DNA of 64,000 bases from Mycobacterium sp. 852002-10029_SCH5224772. Its GTDB lineage: Bacteria > Actinomycetota > Actinomycetes > Mycobacteriales > Mycobacteriaceae. Position numbers and translations under genes: made by a program. Location of the stretch: assembly GCF_001667315.1 (NCBI RefSeq), contig NZ_LZHT01000084.1, forward strand, positions 183,483 through 247,482. Direction: 5' to 3'. Below are positions 33,431 to 42,389 of this stretch, in pieces. The notes below the pieces were generated by a model. The model was not told the origin of the DNA, did no database searches, and was given only the letters and a program-made list of their open reading frames with translations. The stretch's first letter is position 1. Each line of letters opens with the position of its first letter.

Positions 33431-33751
33431 TCAGTACGGCACCCAGGTGCCGGTGAAATAGGTACCCCATTGGTGAAAGCCGGCATTCCACATCGGTTCG
33501 TTCGGTGACCACCACGGCCGCGGCGGAGGCGGCGGCACATCCTGCGATGCGAATGGCGGCGCGTATGGCGGCGGGGGTGCGTACCACGCTGGCATGGGCG
33601 GTGGCGGTGTGCACTCGTCGGTTGTCCGATTCCACGACATGTTGCGATCGCACTCCGCCGTGCCTATTGCAGGGGTCGCGATCACCCCGACCGCCATCGC
33701 CGCGACGGCGACCGCAGTGACGGCGGTCACACGACGAACAAACCACTGCAT
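33431..33751 (-). CDS. Small secreted Pro-rich protein
   Basis: 106 residues. The N-terminus is a signal peptide: RR followed by a hydrophobic Ala/Val stretch (VTAVTAVAVAAMAVGVIA) with likely cleavage near GTAEC. The mature part has two Cys, proline runs (TPPPPMP, VPPPPPRPW) and a Trp/Tyr-rich end, HQWGTYFTGTWVPY. Such short Pro-rich exported proteins are common in mycobacteria and lack known function. It sits between the fusion gene and the rightward epimerase, with 185 nt to the latter in which no gene was seen. Confidence 0.8.
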   Translation of the reverse strand: MQWFVRRVTAVTAVAVAAMAVGVIATPAIGTAECDRNMSWNRTTDECTPPPPMPAWYAPPPPYAPPFASQDVPPPPPRPWWSPNEPMWNAGFHQWGTYFTGTWVPY

Positions 33752-33937
33752 GGTGGGCCTCCTATGGGGGCCTTTTCGACGTTGGCGGGCTTTAGCTTAT
33801 TCCGTAGATACCGCCACGACCAGGAGAAGTTGATCCGCGGAAGACATGACACCGAGCGCGCCCTCCCGTGGCATTTCGTTTCGGCCGAGAGTTATGCTCC
33901 AAGCGCGTTATCAAGTACTTAACATTCGGAGGGCTGG

Positions 33938-34861
33938 TTGCTCGAAGCGGAGAAGATCCTGATCACCGGGGCAACGGGCAAGATCGCGTTTCCCATTGCG
34001 CGCGCCCTCGCGGCAACGGGAAACGAGGTGTGGGGCGCCGCGCGCCTGAAAGACCCCGCGGCCCGGGAAAAGCTCGTCGGTGCCAGCATCAAACCCGTCG
34101 CGCTGGACGTCGGCGCCGGCGACTTCTCCGGTCTCCCCGACGATTTCACCTACGTCTTTCACGCGGCCGTGGATCCCGGCAGCGGCGACTGGAGCCGCTG
34201 CGTCGAAACCAACGCGCACATGTCGGGGGAATTGCTCCACCACTGCCGCGCCGCCAAGGGTTTCGTGTTGTGCTCAACCGGCTCGATCTACGCGTACCAG
34301 GGGCGTCGGCCATTGGCCGAATCCGATCCGCCGGGTGTGCCGCTGCGCGCGAACTACAGCTTCTCCAAGGTTGCGGCGGAGGCGGTCTGCACCTGGATTG
34401 CCAGGCGGTTTCACATCCCGCTGACCATCATCCGGATCTGTTCGACCTATGGGCCGCAGGGAGGTGCGCCCGCTGATCGTCTCGATGCGATGCTGGCGGG
34501 CAAGCCCATTCGGCTGCATCCCGACAAGCCGAACAACTACAACCCGATCTATGAAGACGACTACGTGGAACTCGGAATCCGCGCCATGGAAGTGGCCGCG
34601 ACGCCGCCGGTCGTGGTGAATTGGGCCGGCAGCGAAACGGTCAGCGTCGAGGATTACTGCACTTTCATGGGGGAGCTGGTCGGTGTCGAGCCGATCTTCG
34701 AGTACACGCCCGATGCACACACGCCGCTATGGCCGGACGTCACCCGCATGCACGAGGTGCTCGGCCGCACCAAGGTGCCGTGGCGCGAGGGCTTCCGGCG
34801 CATGATTGCGGCCCGCCACCCCGAACTAACCCTGCCCCAGCATGATTCGACGCGAGCGTGA
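33938..34861 (+). CDS. NAD-dependent epimerase/dehydratase family protein
   Basis: 307 residues from TTG 33938 with GGAGGG upstream. An extended SDR: nucleotide motif ILITGATGKIAFPIARAL, Ser in LCSTGSIYAYQG, and YxxxK in ANYSFSKVAAE where Asn-Tyr-Ser-Phe-Ser-Lys supplies the Tyr and Lys. It ends with EGFRRMIAARHP. Members modify nucleotide sugars or reduce hydroxysteroids and similar ketones. Its stop overlaps the next GTG (GTGA), and the LLM oxidoreductase follows, giving a three-gene operon. Confidence 0.9.
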   Translation: MLEAEKILITGATGKIAFPIARALAATGNEVWGAARLKDPAAREKLVGASIKPVALDVGAGDFSGLPDDFTYVFHAAVDPGSGDWSRCVETNAHMSGELLHHCRAAKGFVLCSTGSIYAYQGRRPLAESDPPGVPLRANYSFSKVAAEAVCTWIARRFHIPLTIIRICSTYGPQGGAPADRLDAMLAGKPIRLHPDKPNNYNPIYEDDYVELGIRAMEVAATPPVVVNWAGSETVSVEDYCTFMGELVGVEPIFEYTPDAHTPLWPDVTRMHEVLGRTKVPWREGFRRMIAARHPELTLPQHDSTRA

Positions 34862-35616
34862 GGACAAACGCGATGCATCTGCCCGGCACGCCCTCGGACG
34901 AGGTCGCCGAGGTCCTTGCCACCGGGAATGGCGGGATCACCACCCTATTCGTGTCTATGGCGACCCGCCACCCCGACGGCAAGGACGCCGAGTACCTACG
35001 CTGGCACACCCTTGACCACCGCCCGGAGCAACACCGTCTGGCGGCGGTGCGCGCCTCGTTGCGGCTGGTGTCCACACCGGCCTGCCGCTCTGTGCGCGCG
35101 CTGAACGACGGGCCGTTGAACGCGGTCGACCACGTGATGACGTACTTCTTCGCCGACGCCGCCGGGCTTCGCGAATTCAACGAATTGTCCACCGCGCTGG
35201 GCAATGCCGGTCGCAAACTTCCGTTGCTGCCGCCGGTGGAGCGCGGCGTGTACGACGTCCAGAACAAAGCCGCTGCGCCCGGGATCAAGGCCGGCTCGGA
35301 TGTCCTGCCCTGGTTGCCCGCGCGGGGTGCGTTCCTGCTGGTCGAACGGGGATTGGCATCGGTGGACCCGCTGCTCGAGGTCGACGGTGTCACCGGCGTC
35401 TGGTCAGCGCGATCGCGCCGGGTCGACGCCCAACTGGCCAGTGCCCAACCCGATCAGTCGATCACGTACTGCTTCCTGGATGACGACCCGATCGCCACCG
35501 CGGAACGGATGCGACCGGTTCTGACCGACCGTTGGGCCGATTCCGGCGTCGAACCCTTGTTTGCCGCACCATTTTTCGCGGTGGTGCCCTACGAGTGGGA
35601 CCGGTATGTCCCGTAG
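34858..35616 (+). CDS. Hypothetical protein, possible dimeric alpha/beta-barrel
   Basis: 252 residues from GTG 34858, overlapping the upstream stop; ATG 34873 is an alternative. The motif KDAEYLRWHTLDHRPEQH resembles the W-x5-H-x-P-E-H pattern of EthD/ferredoxin-like barrel proteins, and there may be two such half domains (a second ITYCFLDDDP strand near the end). No known family is certain. The place between an epimerase and an F420-type oxidoreductase suggests a small-molecule role. Confidence 0.75.
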   Translation: MRTNAMHLPGTPSDEVAEVLATGNGGITTLFVSMATRHPDGKDAEYLRWHTLDHRPEQHRLAAVRASLRLVSTPACRSVRALNDGPLNAVDHVMTYFFADAAGLREFNELSTALGNAGRKLPLLPPVERGVYDVQNKAAAPGIKAGSDVLPWLPARGAFLLVERGLASVDPLLEVDGVTGVWSARSRRVDAQLASAQPDQSITYCFLDDDPIATAERMRPVLTDRWADSGVEPLFAAPFFAVVPYEWDRYVP

Positions 35617-35637
35617 CCAAGGGAGTCGGGGGGTCGC

Positions 35638-36594
35638 GTGCGCATCGGCGTGATGGTTGGGTCCGACAAGGAGCGCTCGCGTGCTGATCGGCTGGCCGGG
35701 CTGATCGACGATGCCGTCGCGGCCGAAAGCGCCGGCTTCGCGGCGTTCTGGATGCCCCAGGTTCCCGGCTACCTCGACGCGATGACCGCCGTGACGCTGA
35801 TCGGGCAGGCGACCGATCACATCGAAATCGGGACCGCGGTCGTTCCGATTCAGACGCGCCATCCGATGATCATGGCGCAACAAGCCTTGACCACGCAGAT
35901 CGTGTGCGGCGGGCGGTTCACGCTCGGCATCGGGCCGTCACATCATTGGATCGTCAACTCCCAACTGGGATTGCCCTACGATCGCCCGGCTCGCTTGATG
36001 GGCGACTACCTCGACGTGCTCGCCGCGGCGTTCGCCGGACCCGGGACCGTCGATGTCGACAACGAAAGCTATTGCGTCCATTCGCCGGTGGATGTCACGG
36101 ACGCCCACCAGGTGCCGGTCGTACTGGCGGCGCTGGGACCGGCGATGCTGCGACTCGCGGGAGAACGGGCCGGCGGCACCGTTTTGTGGATGGCCGACGA
36201 GCGGGCGATCGGGGACCACGTCGTTCCGCGCATCACCGCAGCGGCGACCCGGGCCGGTCGTCCCGCGCCCCGGATCGTCGCCGGCGTTCCCGTCGCACTG
36301 TGCTCGGCCAACGAGATAGGCGACGCCCGCGCCTACGCCAGCGAGGTGCTCGGGCATGCGGATTTCTCACCCAACTATGTGCGACTGCTGGAGCACGGCG
36401 ACGCCGAGGACGTCGGCGACACCATGGCTGCCGGTGATGAGTCGGAAATCCTCGCGCGGCTAAGCCGTTACCGTGACGCGGGCGTGACCGACCTGGCGGC
36501 GCGAATTGTGCCACTGGGCAAGGATGCTGGCGAGCGGGCCGCATCGCGACGTCGCACCCAGGAGTTCCTGTCCTCCGTGTGCCCCGGGTTGTGA
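35638..36594 (+). CDS. LLM-class (F420-dependent type) oxidoreductase
   Basis: 318 residues from GTG 35638 with GGGAG upstream. The luciferase-like barrel is shown by AAESAGFAAFWMPQVPGYLD, AVVPIQTRHPMIMAQQALT and FTLGIGPSHHWIV. These closely resemble actinobacterial F420-dependent dehydrogenases and reductases, which pass hydride to or from the deazaflavin; FMN use is possible. It closes the epimerase operon and is convergent with the ACAD on the other strand with no gap. Confidence 0.9.
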   Translation: MRIGVMVGSDKERSRADRLAGLIDDAVAAESAGFAAFWMPQVPGYLDAMTAVTLIGQATDHIEIGTAVVPIQTRHPMIMAQQALTTQIVCGGRFTLGIGPSHHWIVNSQLGLPYDRPARLMGDYLDVLAAAFAGPGTVDVDNESYCVHSPVDVTDAHQVPVVLAALGPAMLRLAGERAGGTVLWMADERAIGDHVVPRITAAATRAGRPAPRIVAGVPVALCSANEIGDARAYASEVLGHADFSPNYVRLLEHGDAEDVGDTMAAGDESEILARLSRYRDAGVTDLAARIVPLGKDAGERAASRRRTQEFLSSVCPGL

Positions 36595-37770
36595 TCAGCG
36601 CGCCGGCAGGCCGAGGACCCGCTGGGCGATGATATTGCGCTGAATCTCCGACGTACCGCCCGCGATCGTGCCCGCGTAGCTGCTGATGTAGCGGGCGAAC
36701 CAGCTGGCGGTGAAAAGGTCAGGGGCGTAAGGGTTGTACGGGGCCGTCAGCGCCTTGGCGCGCAATCCGTCGACCCCGGCCGCGTCCAGCGCGTGCCGCA
36801 GCGCGCTCTGTTCGGCTTCCGAACCGAAGACCTTCAGCACGGACAAAGCGGCCACATCGACGTCGCCGCGGGCCGCGCGTCCGAGCGCTGCCGAACCGAG
36901 CAGCCGCAGCGCGTAGTAATCCATCACGATGGTGGCGTAGTGGTCCGCGTTCACCGCGTCCGCCGGCCGGTAGTCCTCGAGCAGTTGTTCGAGCCGGTTC
37001 GCGAAGGCCATCCACATCAGGGTGCGTTCGTGGCCGAGTGACCCGTTGGCGACCCGCCAGCCGCCGTTGAGCGGGCCGACCAGGTTGTCCGCGGGTACCC
37101 GGACATCGTTGAAGAACACCTCGTTGAAGTCCAGCTCGTCGCGGTCGTAGACCGATGCGAAGGGGCGACGCGCTACCCCGGGGGTGTCAGTCGGAATGAG
37201 CAGTGCGCTGATTCCCTTGTGCTTGGGGGCGTTTGGGTCGGTGCGAACGAATGTCAGGATGACGTCGGCGTCATGGGCGCCCGAGGTCCATACCTTCTGG
37301 CCGTTGACCACGAAGTGGTCGCCCACCAACTCGGCCTTGGTCCGCAGCCCGGCCAGGTCGGACCCGGCTCCGGGTTCACTCATTCCCAGCGACGCGGTCT
37401 TCTCGGCCCGCAGGATCGGGACGGCCCAGCGCTGCTTCTGTTCCTCGGTCCCGAAGGACAGGAGCGACGCGGCAATGATACCGACGCCTTGGGGATTGAA
37501 GCAGTGATAGATCCGGCGCCGCGAGAGCACTTCGCGGTGCACGAACTGCTGCAGGATGTTGGCGTTGCGGCCACCGAATTCCGGTGGGTTTCCCGGCAGC
37601 AGCCAGCCGTGGTCGAACTGGAGTTGCTGCCAGCGGCGCGACCATTCGGGCACGTGCGACGTCGACGAAGGCCGCTCCACGGCCTGCGCCTCCGGCGGCA
37701 GATGTTCGGTGAGAAAGGCGACGAACTGCGCGCGGAAGGCTTCAACGTCGGTGTCAAAGGTGAGTTGCAT
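36595..37770 (-). CDS. Acyl-CoA dehydrogenase
   Basis: 391 residues, starting MQLTFDTDVEAFRAQF. It is a close paralogue of the proteins at 12631 and 47040: ASLGMSEPGAGSDLAGL, VNGQKVWTSGAHDAD, and the C-terminal AGGTSEIQRNIIAQRVLGL agree almost fully. The ferredoxin and NuoF-like genes lie immediately upstream on the same strand, so the three may be one transcript. It probably acts on a CoA ester related to those of its paralogues. Confidence 0.95.
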   Translation of the reverse strand: MQLTFDTDVEAFRAQFVAFLTEHLPPEAQAVERPSSTSHVPEWSRRWQQLQFDHGWLLPGNPPEFGGRNANILQQFVHREVLSRRRIYHCFNPQGVGIIAASLLSFGTEEQKQRWAVPILRAEKTASLGMSEPGAGSDLAGLRTKAELVGDHFVVNGQKVWTSGAHDADVILTFVRTDPNAPKHKGISALLIPTDTPGVARRPFASVYDRDELDFNEVFFNDVRVPADNLVGPLNGGWRVANGSLGHERTLMWMAFANRLEQLLEDYRPADAVNADHYATIVMDYYALRLLGSAALGRAARGDVDVAALSVLKVFGSEAEQSALRHALDAAGVDGLRAKALTAPYNPYAPDLFTASWFARYISSYAGTIAGGTSEIQRNIIAQRVLGLPAR

Positions 37771-37798
37771 GGTCGCTAACCGTCAGGCCCGGAGAAGC

Positions 37799-38095
37799 TC
37801 AACGCGTGAATCCCCATTCCGCTTCGTTCTCTTCGGTTTTCAGGTTCTCGGCCGGATCCTCGGCTTCGGTGATTGGCGGCTGGGACGGCCGGGAGGTGCG
37901 CTGACCGATTTCGGTGATGGCATGCACCGGGCAGTCCAGCAGCGCGCGCATGACCGCATCGCGATCCGCCTCCGCCACCGTGCCGTCCCCGATGAGGGAG
38001 GCGTACCCCCAGTCATCCAGCGAGAAGTATCCCGGCGCGTGTTTGGCGCAGATGCCGAAGCCGTCGCAAATGGTGCGGTCCAGACGGATTTTCAC
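37799..38095 (-). CDS. [3Fe-4S]-type ferredoxin with C-terminal extension
   Basis: 98 residues, longer than the 62-66 of the other three ferredoxins. The cluster motif is C-x2-F-x2-C (ICDGFGIC) with CP in LDCPVHAI; Phe fills the variable place. After residue 65 there is a polar, acidic tail of about 33 residues (TEAEDPAENLKTEENEAEW), perhaps a docking segment. The GTG start overlaps the stop of the NuoF-like gene by 4 nt, which suggests the two proteins work together. Confidence 0.9.
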   Translation of the reverse strand: MKIRLDRTICDGFGICAKHAPGYFSLDDWGYASLIGDGTVAEADRDAVMRALLDCPVHAITEIGQRTSRPSQPPITEAEDPAENLKTEENEAEWGFTR

Positions 38096-39402
38096 GCTTG
38101 CCTCACCGCCTCCGCCTCGTAGGGACGGTCGGCGCGGAAAGCGCCGTGGGCGCAGTCCGGGCAGGCGCCGGCGAGGTGCGCAGCGACTTCGTCCGGGAAC
38201 TGATCGAGCAGGCTGGCGGCCACGTTCGTGGCGGCGTCCAGGGTCGCGCAGGCCCCGCGTCCGCGCAGTACGACGGACCAGCGGCGCAACCGCTCCACGT
38301 CTTCTGTGGCTGCGCTGCCGTCACGCAGCGCACCGGCCGACGCGGCCATCGCCGCCGTCCCGTTGAAGCACGATCCGCACTGCCCGGCATTTTCGCGGTC
38401 GAAATACGCCAGCACCGACGCCGCCACCGCCACGGGGCAGTCGTCGGTGATGACCGAGATCGCGCCGCAGCCCAGGCCGCTGCCGACCCGTCGCATCGTC
38501 TCGTGGTCCAGGGTGGTCTCCAGTACAGAACGGTTGAGCAGGCCGGCGAAATAGCCGCCCATCAGCGCTCCACGCACTTGGTCGGCCGGAACCCCATGCA
38601 GGGCAAGCAATTCGGTGAACGGTAGGCCGTGGGGAAGCTCGTAGAGCACCGGCGGCCGCCCGGCCCCGGTGATGGTGGCCAGGAAGGTGCCCGACGACAG
38701 CGGCGTGCCCTGCGCGCGGAAAGCCGCCGAGCCGTGGCACTGCACGTAGGGCAGATTGGCCAAGGTCTCGACGTTGCTCACCAAGGTGGGCCGGTCATCG
38801 ACGCCCGCCTCGAATGGCCGGGGCGGCTTGTCCGTTGGCTTGGCCGGGCCGCCGTTGATTGCGCGGACCGCCGCGGTCTCCTCGCCGGCCACATAGCCGG
38901 CCGCCACCGTCAGCATGGCGATCGTGACGCCGAGCGTATCGGGATCCAGTTCGCCCAGCGCGGTTTCGACGCTGTGCGCCGATTCCGGGTCCGACACATA
39001 GATATAGGCGCGGTCGGCGGCAACGATCGTCGCCGCCAATCGCAGTCCGTCCAAGACCAGGTGGGGACGGTTGCGCAACAGCCAGCGGTCCTTGACCGAC
39101 GCCGGTTCTCCCTCTTCGCCGTTCGCGACGACGACGGGGGCACCGATGTCCGCCATCAGGCGCCCGTTCTCGCGCACCGTGCGTAGCTTCACCGCGAGTG
39201 GAAAGGCCGCTCCGCCGCGGCCGACGAGCCCGCTGGATTCGACTTCGCTCAGCAAGGAATCGGCGTCGGTGAGCGGTTGGTAGCCGCCGAGCTGTCGATA
39301 CGCCGCGAGGTCCTCGCGAGCTTGACCGGACCGCTCGGACAGCAGCCGTGGTGTGCACCCGGCGGGGACGGCGATGGTAGTGGTGGACTGAGTGGTGTTC
39401 AA
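38092..39402 (-). CDS. NuoF-like flavoprotein, putative ferredoxin reductase
   Basis: 436 residues. It resembles the NADH-binding subunit NuoF: glycine-rich SSGLVGRGGAAFPLAVKL, the FMN-site ANGEEGEPASVKDRWLL, and the EETAAVRAINGG region. The Fe-S region reads ENAGQCGSCFNGT (about residues 337-348), with a last Cys in GRGACATLD; the first Cys of the NuoF SCGxCxxC motif is Ala here. It is not part of a complex I cluster. Its overlap with a ferredoxin gene suggests NAD(P)H-to-ferredoxin electron transfer for the P450s, an inference. Confidence 0.85.
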   Translation of the reverse strand: MNTTQSTTTIAVPAGCTPRLLSERSGQAREDLAAYRQLGGYQPLTDADSLLSEVESSGLVGRGGAAFPLAVKLRTVRENGRLMADIGAPVVVANGEEGEPASVKDRWLLRNRPHLVLDGLRLAATIVAADRAYIYVSDPESAHSVETALGELDPDTLGVTIAMLTVAAGYVAGEETAAVRAINGGPAKPTDKPPRPFEAGVDDRPTLVSNVETLANLPYVQCHGSAAFRAQGTPLSSGTFLATITGAGRPPVLYELPHGLPFTELLALHGVPADQVRGALMGGYFAGLLNRSVLETTLDHETMRRVGSGLGCGAISVITDDCPVAVAASVLAYFDRENAGQCGSCFNGTAAMAASAGALRDGSAATEDVERLRRWSVVLRGRGACATLDAATNVAASLLDQFPDEVAAHLAGACPDCAHGAFRADRPYEAEAVRQA

Positions 39403-39438
39403 AGCTGGCCTGCCATCGTCTTAGTTAGGCTTGCACAC

Positions 39439-39912
39439 ATGCGAACTGCGGTGGTGCGTATCAACGTCGACCCGGAAAGCGGGCTCACGCCCGCGCAACT
39501 ACGTGACGGCATGGCAGCTCTCCACGAGCTCGCGGCCGCGGTGGGCGCCGACGTGGTTAAAAACGACCTCGCCACCATGCCGGTGCGCCGCCGCGAGGTC
39601 GAATTGCTCATCGCGGCCGAAGACGGCGGCGCGGCTCAAAAGACCGCAATCGGATTGTGCGCCAATGCGTTCGGCACCACCCCCAACCCGGGAGTGATCA
39701 CCTTTGTCAGCCGGGGGACCAACGACGACGCTCACGGGGTGTTGTCCGCGTTCGGGCTGACCGGTGACATCGAGCGGATCCCGGGCGACGACGGTTTCGA
39801 CATCGTGTACGTGACCCTGCGTGAGAAGGACCTCGAACGGATTCCGGAAAGCCGAGTGCACACGGCGCTGGAGGCGTCGCTCAATTGCGAGGTCCACATT
39901 CGCACCGTGTAG
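39439..39912 (+). CDS. Hypothetical protein
   Basis: 157 residues from ATG 39439, 36 nt from the divergent NuoF-like start. It opens with a strand MRTAVVRINVDP followed by helix LTPAQLRDGMAALHELA, and ends with VHTALEASLNCEVHIRTV; an alpha/beta fold is likely. It contains TPNPGVITFVSRGTNDDAHG in the centre. No family was recognised. The very short intergenic space means it shares a promoter region with the NuoF-like gene, which hints at a linked role. Confidence 0.75.
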   Translation: MRTAVVRINVDPESGLTPAQLRDGMAALHELAAAVGADVVKNDLATMPVRRREVELLIAAEDGGAAQKTAIGLCANAFGTTPNPGVITFVSRGTNDDAHGVLSAFGLTGDIERIPGDDGFDIVYVTLREKDLERIPESRVHTALEASLNCEVHIRTV

Positions 39913-39917
39913 CCCCA

Positions 39918-40784
39918 TTACGACCCCAGAAATTCCAAAATCGCCGGCGCCGCCTGCACCCACGTGTCGAACATGTTGAAATGCTGCACCCTGCCCGCCG
40001 CCCGATCCTCGGAGGCGCGTTCCCAGGCATCCTCGGGCCACGGCGGATCAATGAGCTTCGAACCCTTGATCAAGCAACTGACTTCCAGCGACGTCCGCTT
40101 GGGGTGGTCCATGTCGTTCTCGCCACCACGAATGATCAACGTGGGGACCTTGATCCGGTCGAACATCTCATCCTCGACGCCCGGAATCGTCTGTCCCGGC
40201 TTGGAAACGAATGCGTTGAGCCAGCGCAGCATGACCTTGAGAAACTCGCCGGAGTCGAAGTCGAGGAACCGCTGCTTGTTGTCCGGGTTCTCCTCGATGC
40301 GCTCGCGCCATTCCTGAACCTTGACCACACCGTCCATCCCCGTGCCGCGCACCGCGAGAATGCTGGGGACGATGTAGAAGGACCCGAGCACGAACGTGCC
40401 GTAGATGCCGCCGACGATGTTCCACACCACGAGCTTGGTGACCATCTCGGGGTAGAGCATCGTGGTGAGCATGGAATCCCTTGCCCCGCCTGATCCTCCG
40501 GCGAGAATGCAGCGCTCGAAGCCCAGACCCGTCACCAGCTTGTTCAGCGTCTCGGCGCGCATGTGGGACTCGCTTTGCCCGTAGAACTGCACGTCTGAGG
40601 CGCCGCAATTGGGCCGGTCCCACAGCAGCACCCGATAGCCACCCGCGGCCAGGGCATCGGCCAGCGGACGCAGGCCGGGGATCTCCATGCTGAACCGGCC
40701 GCCCGGCGTCAGGGCAATGAGATCGCCCGAGTCACCGAGGATTTCGTAGACGACATTTCCCCCGTTGATCTCGATAGAAGGCAC
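39918..40784 (-). CDS. Alpha/beta hydrolase
   Basis: 288 residues. The nucleophile elbow GGSGG lies in ILAGGSGGARDSML, an HG-type oxyanion region is replaced by ALTPGGRFSME, and YRVLLWDRPNCGASD is the typical strand before it. A late His is in AGRVQHFNMFD. It may hydrolyse a ring-fission product or ester. It is 15 nt downstream of the Rieske ferredoxin in a leftward cluster with two amidohydrolases, and is convergent with the preceding gene. Confidence 0.88.
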   Translation of the reverse strand: MPSIEINGGNVVYEILGDSGDLIALTPGGRFSMEIPGLRPLADALAAGGYRVLLWDRPNCGASDVQFYGQSESHMRAETLNKLVTGLGFERCILAGGSGGARDSMLTTMLYPEMVTKLVVWNIVGGIYGTFVLGSFYIVPSILAVRGTGMDGVVKVQEWRERIEENPDNKQRFLDFDSGEFLKVMLRWLNAFVSKPGQTIPGVEDEMFDRIKVPTLIIRGGENDMDHPKRTSLEVSCLIKGSKLIDPPWPEDAWERASEDRAAGRVQHFNMFDTWVQAAPAILEFLGS

Positions 40785-40799
40785 CCGATTCTCCTGTAG

Positions 40800-41213
40800 T
40801 TAGGCCTGCACCAAAACGTCGTTGCCGACGACGCGCACCGGATAGGTGCGAATGCTCCATTCCGGCTTGACCGCGGTGGTGCCGGTCGCCAGCTCGAAAC
40901 CCCATTGATGCCAAGGGCAGTAGATGAATTCCAGGTCGCGCACCATCACCGAGTCACCGGGCGCGGTCTCGTCCACGATCGTGCGCCCCCGGGGTCGCCC
41001 CGAACACAGCGGCCCGCCCTGGTGGGGACAGTAATTCGCGATGGCGTAGAAGGTGCCGTTGACGTTGTAGACACCGACACCATGGCGCCCGATCGGTACC
41101 AGTTTGTGTGTGCCCGGCGGGATTTCGTCGAGTGTGGCAACGACATGCTCGCGACCCTGGGCGAGTCGGGGCTCGGGGCGCCTTGTGGTTGCCCCTTCCT
41201 CTTGAGCGGTCAA
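40800..41213 (-). CDS. Rieske [2Fe-2S] ferredoxin
   Basis: 137 residues from TTG 41213, one base after the amidohydrolase stop; the frame is open upstream but only as antisense-like sequence. The Rieske ligands are C62-x-H64 (YCPHQGGPL) and C99-x2-H102 (IYCPWHQWGF), a full [2Fe-2S] site. It is small enough to be the ferredoxin of a ring-hydroxylating oxygenase. No oxygenase is adjacent; the alpha subunit at 18304-19581 is the only candidate in this window. Confidence 0.88.
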   Translation of the reverse strand: MTAQEEGATTRRPEPRLAQGREHVVATLDEIPPGTHKLVPIGRHGVGVYNVNGTFYAIANYCPHQGGPLCSGRPRGRTIVDETAPGDSVMVRDLEFIYCPWHQWGFELATGTTAVKPEWSIRTYPVRVVGNDVLVQA

Positions 41214-41214
41214 T

Positions 41215-42360
41215 TCAGAGCACCCGGGTCTGACCCTCGAGAACCGGAACGGTCTCGGGCAGGTGATACGTCGCGATGCCGTTCTTGTACATGACCGCGT
41301 CGCGGGCGGCCTTGGGGAGGTGCTTGACCAACCAGCGGGGGTCATCGAACGTCCAGTGCGGGTAGTCCGAGGAGAAGAGCAGGATCTTTTCGCACTCCAT
41401 CCATTCCAGCGCCCGGGTCAACTCGGTCTTGTCTTCGGGGTAGTCCAGCGGTTGGGTGGTGAACTTGATGTGGTCCTTGACGTATTCCGAAGGCTTGCGC
41501 TTGATGTCCAGCCACGACTTGCGCGATTCGTAGATCGAATCCATGCGCCACATCAGCGGCAGGATCCAGCTGAACGCGTGCTCGACGAACACGATCCGCA
41601 GCGTCGGGAATCGATCGAACACGCCGTCGAATATCAGGCTCATCACCTGGTTTGCGGCCAGCAACGAGTAGGTGACCATGAAATCGTGGTTGTAGCTGGG
41701 GAATCCCACCGGCGGGATGGGCAGCTCGTCGAACTGGCTACGCGACAGGTGGCAGCTCACGGTGATGTCGTGCTTGGTGGCGGCCGCCCAGATCGGGTCA
41801 TACTTCGGGTGGCCCCAGGACGGCCGCGGCTCGGCCTTGATCAGAATCTGCGCCATGTACGGATGGCCGGCCCAGCGTTCGATCTCACGCACGGACGCTT
41901 CCGGCTCCTCGATGGCGATGCAGATCGAACCGCGCCACCGCTCGTGCCAGTTGTTGTGGCTGTCCAGCCAGTGATTGGCCTGCCAATCGTTGAGCGCGGC
42001 CGACATCGCGTGCTGCGCTTCGGGAATGCGTGCCGGGTAGGCCGCCGGTTCCAGGATCGCGATGTCGGAGCCGGCCTCCATGATCAGCTGGCGGAACGCC
42101 AGATCCGGGTCGCTGCAGGGGAACTCGCCGTTGGCGGGGAAGGAGTCCACCCGCATCGCGTAGGAGTGCGCGTAGTCCGGGGCGTCGTAGTAGATCTGCT
42201 CGCCCACGGAGCGGGTGAGAAAGTACTTGCTGCGCCACGGCTCGGGGATGTACGGAAGCAGCTCTCCGCGCTTGGGGGCCGGGTGAACATCCGAGTCGAC
42301 GCAGCGGACGGCAATGCGCTCGGTAGCGGGAAGCCGCTCCTGCGAATGGGTCAACGTCAT
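41215..42360 (-). CDS. Amidohydrolase-2 family protein, intact metal site
   Basis: 381 residues. The metal residues appear complete: VDSDVHPAP near the N-terminus, ITVSCHLSRS in the middle, FVEHAFSWIL with the fourth ligand, and FSSDYPHWTFDD near the C-terminus. ACMSD-like members decarboxylate or hydrolyse ring-derived acids. It follows another amidohydrolase (42390-43490) with 29 nt between, and that paralogue lacks these residues. It is one base upstream of the Rieske ferredoxin start. Confidence 0.92.
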   Translation of the reverse strand: MTLTHSQERLPATERIAVRCVDSDVHPAPKRGELLPYIPEPWRSKYFLTRSVGEQIYYDAPDYAHSYAMRVDSFPANGEFPCSDPDLAFRQLIMEAGSDIAILEPAAYPARIPEAQHAMSAALNDWQANHWLDSHNNWHERWRGSICIAIEEPEASVREIERWAGHPYMAQILIKAEPRPSWGHPKYDPIWAAATKHDITVSCHLSRSQFDELPIPPVGFPSYNHDFMVTYSLLAANQVMSLIFDGVFDRFPTLRIVFVEHAFSWILPLMWRMDSIYESRKSWLDIKRKPSEYVKDHIKFTTQPLDYPEDKTELTRALEWMECEKILLFSSDYPHWTFDDPRWLVKHLPKAARDAVMYKNGIATYHLPETVPVLEGQTRVL

Positions 42361-42389
42361 CTGGCTCTCCTCAGTCTTTCGCGATACTT

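Noticed and set aside
33919..33937. AAGTACTT palindrome before the epimerase as an operator
   Set aside because: Only 8 bp and no second copy or regulator was linked; too short to support.
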